Below, piece after piece: positions 58,838 to 64,000 of a stretch of 64,000 nt of DNA. Source of the stretch: Ampullaceana balthica (Eukaryota; Mollusca; Gastropoda; Lymnaeidae); assembly GCA_944989445.1 (NCBI GenBank), contig CALYLW010000018.1, forward strand, positions 2,770,430 to 2,834,429, in the 5' to 3' direction. Under the pieces are notes generated by a model. It ran no database searches. It was not told where the DNA came from and saw only the letters and a list, made by a program, of their open reading frames with translations. The first letter of the stretch is position 1, and each line of letters starts with the position of its first letter. A program made the translations under genes and the position numbers.

Positions 58838-59735
58838 GTCTGATTGCAGTCTCACTGGATAGATTGCAGTCTCACTGGTCTGATTGCAGTCTCACTGGTC
58901 TGATTGCAGTCTAACTGGCCTGATTGCAGTCTCACTGGTCTGATTGCAGTCTCACTGGCCTGATTGCAGTCTCACTGGTCTGATTGCAGTCTCACTGGTC
59001 TGATTGCAGTCTCACTGGCCTGATTGCAGTCTCACTGGCCTGATTGCAGTCTCACTGGTCTGATTGCAGTCTAACTGGCCTGATTGCAGTCTCACTGGCC
59101 TGATTGCAGTCTCACTGGTCTGATTGCAGTCTCACTGGCCTGATTGCAGTCTCACTGGCCTGATTGCAGTCTAACTGGCCTGATTGCAGTCTAACTGGTC
59201 TGATTGTAGTCTCACTGGTCTGATTGTAGTCTCACTGGTCTGATTGCAGTCTCACTGGCCTGATTGCAGTCTCACTGGTCTGATTGTAGTCTCACTGGTC
59301 TGATTGCAGTCTAACTGGCCTGATTGCAGTCTCACTGGTCTGATTGTAGTCTCACTGGCCTGATTGCAGTCTCACTGGTCTGATTGTAGTCTCACTGGCC
59401 TGATTGCAGTCTCACTGGTCTGATTGTAGTCTCACTGGTCTGATTGTAGTCTCACTGGCCTGATTGCAGTCTAACTGGTCTGATTGTAGTCTCACTGGTC
59501 TGATTGTAGTCTCACTGGTCTGATTGTAGTCTCACTGGTCTGATTGCAGTCTCACTGGCCTGATTGCGGTCTCACTGGTCTGATTGTAGTCTCACTGGTC
59601 TGATTGTAGTCTCACTGGTCTGATTGTAGTCTCACTGGCCTGATTGCAGTCTCACTGGTCTGATTGTAGTCTCACTGGCCTGATTGGAGTCTAACTGGCC
59701 TGATTGCATTCTAACTGGCCTGATAGCAGTCTCAC
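58838..59735. repeat. 20-bp minisatellite, about 45 copies
   Basis: Unit CTGATTGCAGTCTCACTGGT with three common variable positions (GCAG/GTAG, CTCAC/CTAAC, GGT/GGC). Runs of like variants cluster: GTAG units occur almost only after 59205. Confidence 0.96.
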
Positions 59736-61662
59736 ACCACATTTATACAAAATATTAGAAGCAGTTACCAAGCCCACCAGGCCTTTAGACCCTTTTATAC
59801 CCTAAAGATCTGTGCATTTTAAATCACCCCCTCACCTCAAACTAGAACTTTCTCAAGATTATTATCCCACCTATTCCAGACAACTGGATCACGACAAAGG
59901 TATTGAATGCTTTCAAGCCAGAGACAAACTTGACACACAAAAACCCAGGCCCAGATTTCTGCAAGAAGTTATCCTTGCACAATGACATCTTTTCGGTCAC
60001 CTTAATGTTGTACTGATATTGTACTGATGTTAAAGGCGCTGTACTGGTGGTGTCTGTATCGGCAGACATTATGTATGGTGTTGTGAGGTCTGTGTGGTAT
60101 TTTGTTGTCTCTGTGATGTTGTGGTGTCTGAACATGTCGGATAGTCTCTGTGGTGTAGTATGGTCTGCCTGATGCAGGATGGTACCAGTGCTGGATTGCT
60201 TGAGTAATGTTGGATGATGTGTGAGGTGGTGGGTGGTCTGGCTGTTTTCGAAATAATACTTATATCTGTCTGGACAGTTAAACAGATGGTCAGACAATTG
60301 TAGGGCTGTATTACTAAAGAGATCATACATAATTTAAGTAGCCGCTCAAATTTTGTGTTCGGATGTCGTGTAATGAAACTAAATTTATTTTATGCTGGCA
60401 AGCGCGGACCATAATTTGTGAACTTATAATTTCTTTAAGTACGTGTGTAGACACTTTTTTTTCTTGGCAATAAATACACTTTCTACACGTTTAGTATCTA
60501 TACATATTGCTACTGCCAATACCGTTTCGCTGGCCTTTGGGGGGAAAAAAGACAACTTGGGTAAATCCACTCCTGTGTTCACTTGTTGATATATAATTTA
60601 TAGTATATTCATAAATAAGTTTTAAAAATACACTTGTTTTTTGCATTGTAAGTTTCAACACATTAATTTATTTTTCATGACCCTCCAGAAAATGTATAGC
60701 CCCTGCATTCGCTGTTGAATGAATTTCCTTGTTTACTATAATTTTATTTAGAAAGGTATTTTTATTTGTTTAAATCAGGGAAACTCACTAAATTACTAGC
60801 TAGTGGGGGAGCGAGGCCGATGCGCCGCCCCTGATTCGCATCAACTGATAATGGTGGAAGTAGGGGTTCAAAGTCAAAATCAGGATTCAGCCGTCTTTCA
60901 TCAGCGCCACGAGAACCGTGACAACACCGCCCAGGCAGAGTCCTGGACTGTCCATTCACATTATACTTTCAGATCGTTTCACGGCTTTCCATATCCATGC
61001 CCAAAATCCAGACTTCCCTTTTCCGTCTCGGTTTAAACATTCATTTACATCATAGATCACTTCGTTCGTTTAGACGAAATCTGAATTTAGTCTTCATCTA
61101 AAACTCAGAAGCCGTTGTCTTTGAGCCTCTTCAATGTCATTTCTTTAACACTTTTAACATTTAAGTACAGAACTCTTCATTTCACAGTCCCTTACAAGTT
61201 GTCAAAAATAATTTCAAGGACCTGATTTTTGTGTGAAAAGTTTACAACTTTATCAAACAGCAGCTCCTCATTTAGCGTTGCATGGCGTCAAACAACACAG
61301 AGAACGAGAGAGACAATATTCAGCCGTTTCTCTCTGCACATAATTGACCCTTGACCCCAACCTAACATTAAAAACGTAATCGATCTCGTCGGTTTAATTA
61401 TTGACCATCACGTGACTGGCGGATGTATTTCTGCACGTGAACAAATTGTGGGAAAGAAAAAAATAAACAACACATGTTTGAAATTGAACCGACCTGCGTT
61501 TAAAGTGTTCTAGGCACACAGAGGTAGCATGTCGATAGATTCCTGGGGTGCTAGGCTATAGTGGCTTGGATTGATGGGGTTTTATCAGTCGTGAGGGCAG
61601 GTGTTAGCCTCACACGGACTGTCCGGGATGTGTGGACAAGTGAGAATGAACGCTTGCATGAT
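59736..61662. other. Non-coding DNA
   Basis: 60050-60250 is GT-rich. No exon could be supported. Confidence 0.4.
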
Positions 61663-62080
61663 GTGTGCATGTGTATACTTGTGTGCATGTGTATACTTGT
61701 GTGCATGTGTATACTTGTGCATGTGTATACTTGTGTGCATGTGTATACTTGTGTGCATGTGTATACTTGTGTGCATGTGTATACTTGTGTGCATGTGGAT
61801 ACTTGTGTGCACGTGTATAGTTGTGTGCATGTGTATACTTGTGTGCATGTGTATACTTGTGTGCAGTGTATACTTGTGTGCATGTGTATACTTGTGTGCA
61901 TGTGTATACTTGTGTGCATGTGTATACTTGTGTGCATGTGCATACTTGTGTGCATGTGCATACTTGTGTGCATGTGTATACTTGTGTGCATGTGTATACT
62001 TGTGTGCATGTGTATACTTGTGTGCATGTGTATACTTGTGTGCATGTGTATACATGTGTGCATGTATAGTTGTATGCATT
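61663..62080. repeat. 18-bp minisatellite, about 22 copies
   Basis: Unit GTGTGCATGTGTATACTT; alternating purine/pyrimidine almost throughout. Open in several frames because 18 is a multiple of 3. Confidence 0.95.
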
Positions 62081-62349
62081 CATTTTTGTGAAATTAAAAC
62101 ACATCTGGTGGTCACCAATGAACACTGCTTGTTGTCAAGAAATATTGCTGGTCTGCCCAAGCGACTGCACCAAGTCTTGCGACGCGAGGCTCAACAATAG
62201 TGTATCTGTCTCTGACCTCTAACAACAGACTCATCAAGTAAATATGACAGCTCAACTCAAATGTATCTTCTGCCATTTTCTCTTGAAAAAGACAAACAGT
62301 AACAAGAAGACATATAGCATTGTTTGCAATTTTTTGGTTTTTCTTCTTA

Positions 62350-62367
62350 CTATCAGTTACAGACGCT

Positions 62368-62454
<87 letters not shown>

Positions 62455-62492
62455 TATATATATATACGATTATTGCGTCCTACACTTATCCG
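62350..62492 (-). mobile_element. LINE 3' UTR with an expanded (TA)n tract
   Basis: TTACAGACGCTCCTT (62357-62371) and GATTATTGCGTCCTACACTT (62467-62486) are the same pair of sequences that stand 20 bases apart at 9734-9777 in the LINE 3' UTR. Here about 95 bases of (TA)n separate them. Severely 5'-truncated copy. Confidence 0.6.
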
Positions 62493-62615
62493 GGAGGAAT
62501 GAGAATTTGTATGTGTGTGTTTCTTTCCATTACCATAATTTAAAGTTATTTTTTCTATATGCATATTTTGTTTTGACCCGTAATACTGCAATGTGATTTC
62601 TGTAGTATATAAAAT

Positions 62616-62792
62616 CGTTCCCGGATTACGTATAAGCTACACAAGCTATAGCTTAGCCCCCCCCCACCGCCCCCACAAAAAATTGTCCGAGTGAGCAATT
62701 GTCATATTTTGCACTGACATAGAATATGTGGACTTAAAAAGGGACCCAACCTCTAATAGTTTAGGGCCTTATCAAGTCTAAATCCGGCACTG
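62616..62792. mobile_element. hAT MITE, 177 bp, exact 8-bp duplication
   Basis: CGTTCCCGGATTACG ... AAATCCGGCACTG, flanked by TATAAAAT (62608-62615, 62793-62800). Right end fits CAGTGCCGGAT hAT termini; left end is mutated. Contains a C9 run. Confidence 0.8.
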
Positions 62793-62932
62793 TATAAAAT
62801 CTTTAGTATATAAAATCTTTAGTATATAAACTCTTTACTACATAAAATATTTACTATATAAAATCTTTACTAGATAAAATATTTACTAGATAAAATCTTT
62901 ACTAGATAAAACTTTTACTACATAAAATCTGC
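62793..62932. repeat. 16-bp minisatellite, about 9 copies
   Basis: Units like ATAAAATCTTTACTAG. The array begins exactly at the right target duplication of the hAT MITE, whose TATAAAAT is part of the unit. Confidence 0.9.
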
Positions 62933-62934
62933 AG

Positions 62935-63010
62935 TTTAAAGACTCGAACCAAGGACTCTCGATAAACCAGCCGAGCGCACGTGCCACTTGAATACCGAGC
63001 CCGCTATAGT
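62935..63010 (-). repeat. tRNA-like SINE head
   Basis: On the minus strand GCGGGCTCGGTATTCAAGTG, GCACGTGCGCTCGGCTGG and GGTTCGAGTCT (B-box-like) are spaced as in a tRNA. No cloverleaf acceptor pairing. About 300 bp upstream of the next gene. Confidence 0.4.
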
Positions 63011-63322
63011 GTCATCTAATTATTCTTCGTAACCTGTTATCTATCCAATAAGTCATCTTAAGGTGTCATGTATCAAACAATTCTTCGTTAAGTATCATCT
63101 ATCTAACAATTCTTCTTACGTTTTTTGTTCATTTCAGAATATTTGACAGATGATGGTTGCTAGTGCACAGCCTACGACTCGCATGGATACAAGTACACGT
63201 TCCCATCAAAAACAAAACAAAACGATTCTTAAAGCTGGTTTCTATACTTTTGCTTAAACCATCATGTTCCCGGATGTGATCGATAATCAAACGTGTTTTA
63301 ATTAAAGAGATTTGACGAGATT

Positions 63323-64000
63323 ATGTCACAATCCGAGCCACCGGATGTACGTCAGTTCCATGACAATATGGCGGAGGCGAGAGGAATTGACAATGATCGG
63401 GAAAAGAGCGAGGAGGCGAAGAGTGCTGCTATTCCCAATAAAGGAATGAAATTGTGTGACGTAGGTGATGGCGACAATGCAAGCGTCGATGTCATTAAAG
63501 AGGAATCCAGCGAACGCGACAAAATTTGTGCTCCGATCGTTGAGGAAAAGCAGGATGGCGGTCACGCCAAGCTAAAACAACAGAACTCGAATGAGAGCAA
63601 GAAGAAAAGAAAGAAGAGGAAGAAAAAGAAAGGTGGAGCCGGTGGAGGTGAGGAGGAGAAAGGAGGAGGTGCTCAGAAAAGAGGTTCGTTGCCCAAAGAG
63701 GAGATCAATGAGAATGTGGTGGGGACAGATGTTTCCCAAAAGGCTGGAGATGTTACGAACTTTGACACCTGTGAGACCAGCAAATCGAAGGTCGCTAAGA
63801 AGAAATCTGAGAATGGGAGAAAACCAAGCAAGGGAGATGCGAAAGAAAATTCGGATAGTAATGAAAAGTCACGGGGTATTGCTGAAAACAACGTTTTTGA
63901 GAACAGTGAAAAATCTCGAAACGGTGTTATAAAAGACACTGATAATAGTGAAAAGGGAGGTAACGGGGATGAAAACGAAAATTGTGAGAATAATGAAATA
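63323..64000 (+). CDS. Charged lysine/glutamate-rich protein, first exon(s), 3' partial
   Basis: Open from ATG 63323 to the window edge: 226 codons without a stop. Codon use is balanced in an otherwise AT-rich region, which supports real coding sequence. Residues about 94-107 are a polybasic tract (SKKKRKKRKKKKGG) fit for a nuclear or nucleolar signal, followed by GAGGGEEEKGGG. The C-terminal part has repeated serine/asparagine/glutamate motifs (ENSDSNEKSRG, ENSEKSRNG, DNSEKGGNG). It is predicted to be disordered. A second in-frame ATG at 63368 sits in CAATATGGCGGAGG, a YY1-like AANATGGCGG context with A at -3, and may be the true start; the first ATG has T at +4. No domain recognised; the family is unknown. 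Confidence 0.7.
   Translation, partial: MSQSEPPDVRQFHDNMAEARGIDNDREKSEEAKSAAIPNKGMKLCDVGDGDNASVDVIKEESSERDKICAPIVEEKQDGGHAKLKQQNSNESKKKRKKRKKKKGGAGGGEEEKGGGAQKRGSLPKEEINENVVGTDVSQKAGDVTNFDTCETSKSKVAKKKSENGRKPSKGDAKENSDSNEKSRGIAENNVFENSEKSRNGVIKDTDNSEKGGNGDENENCENNEI

Noticed and set aside
59842..60330. 162-codon minus-strand ORF
   Set aside because: The His/Thr-rich part mirrors a GT-rich tract; no motif, and it adjoins a minisatellite.
61551..62200. Cys- or His-rich ORFs on both strands (for example VYTCTQ repeats)
   Set aside because: They are translations of the 18-bp minisatellite, open in several frames on both strands.
63591..63932. Arg-rich ORF starting MRARRKERRGRK
   Set aside because: It is the +1 frame of the lysine/glutamate-rich exon at 63323; purine-rich codons give basic residues in every forward frame.

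Overview
The window is nuclear DNA from an animal, probably a mollusc (gastropod-like; the phylum is an inference). The evidence is GT-AG introns in two recognisable metazoan genes, an AT-rich background, tRNA-derived SINE-like repeats, several families of non-LTR retrotransposon and hAT transposon, and very many minisatellites. There is no prokaryotic gene organisation.

Host genes. (1) 373-4659 (+): the last six coding exons of HSD17B8, a mitochondrial short-chain dehydrogenase; its N-terminal third lies upstream of the window. (2) 9454-16830 (-): a complete five-exon EDF1/MBF1 transcriptional coactivator of 144 codons. Its 5.7-kb first intron is packed with nested transposons. HSD17B8 and EDF1 converge tail to tail across about 4.8 kb. 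(3) 23536-23747 (+): one well-formed cysteine-rich exon of an unidentified gene, lying between two broken hAT transposase copies. (4) 63323-64000 (+): the first exon of an unidentified, highly charged, lysine-rich protein that is still open at the window edge.

Mobile DNA. Non-LTR retrotransposons: an RT C-terminus in the last EDF1 intron (9.7-10.3 kb), an RNase H tail (25.9-26.9 kb), and a long open RT ORF with a C-terminal C2H2 finger (40.5-42.2 kb) sitting inside a 16-bp satellite. hAT superfamily: nine elements whose ends I could pair and whose 8-bp target-site duplications I could read (five exact, three at 7/8, one weak), one of them keeping a broken hATC dimerisation domain, plus two degenerate ZMYM1-like transposase copies. 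There is also a 266-bp solo LTR with a 5-bp duplication, a 1.48-kb element with 27-bp perfect inverted repeats, two possible Helitron 3' ends and several tRNA-like SINE heads.

The least familiar material is a mosaic repeat superfamily at about 1.9-2.7, 6.4-6.6, 20.9-22.2, 27.0-33.4, 44.7-45.4 and 57.3-57.6 kb. It combines a conserved 60-bp core module bounded by ATGCAT, long nested hairpins carrying a repeated CACG(T/C)TTTTA motif, internal (CT)n/(GA)n tracts and C-rich (G4-capable) tracts. At 27.5-33.4 kb these form tandem and inverted units of about 500-570 bp.

From 33 kb to 62.5 kb most of the sequence is minisatellite (periods 9, 16, 18, 19, 20, 27-35, 29, 38, 42 and 44 bp) separated by non-coding DNA with hAT MITEs. 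No CRISPR, rRNA or functional tRNA gene was recognised. All family calls come from reading motifs; no database search was run.
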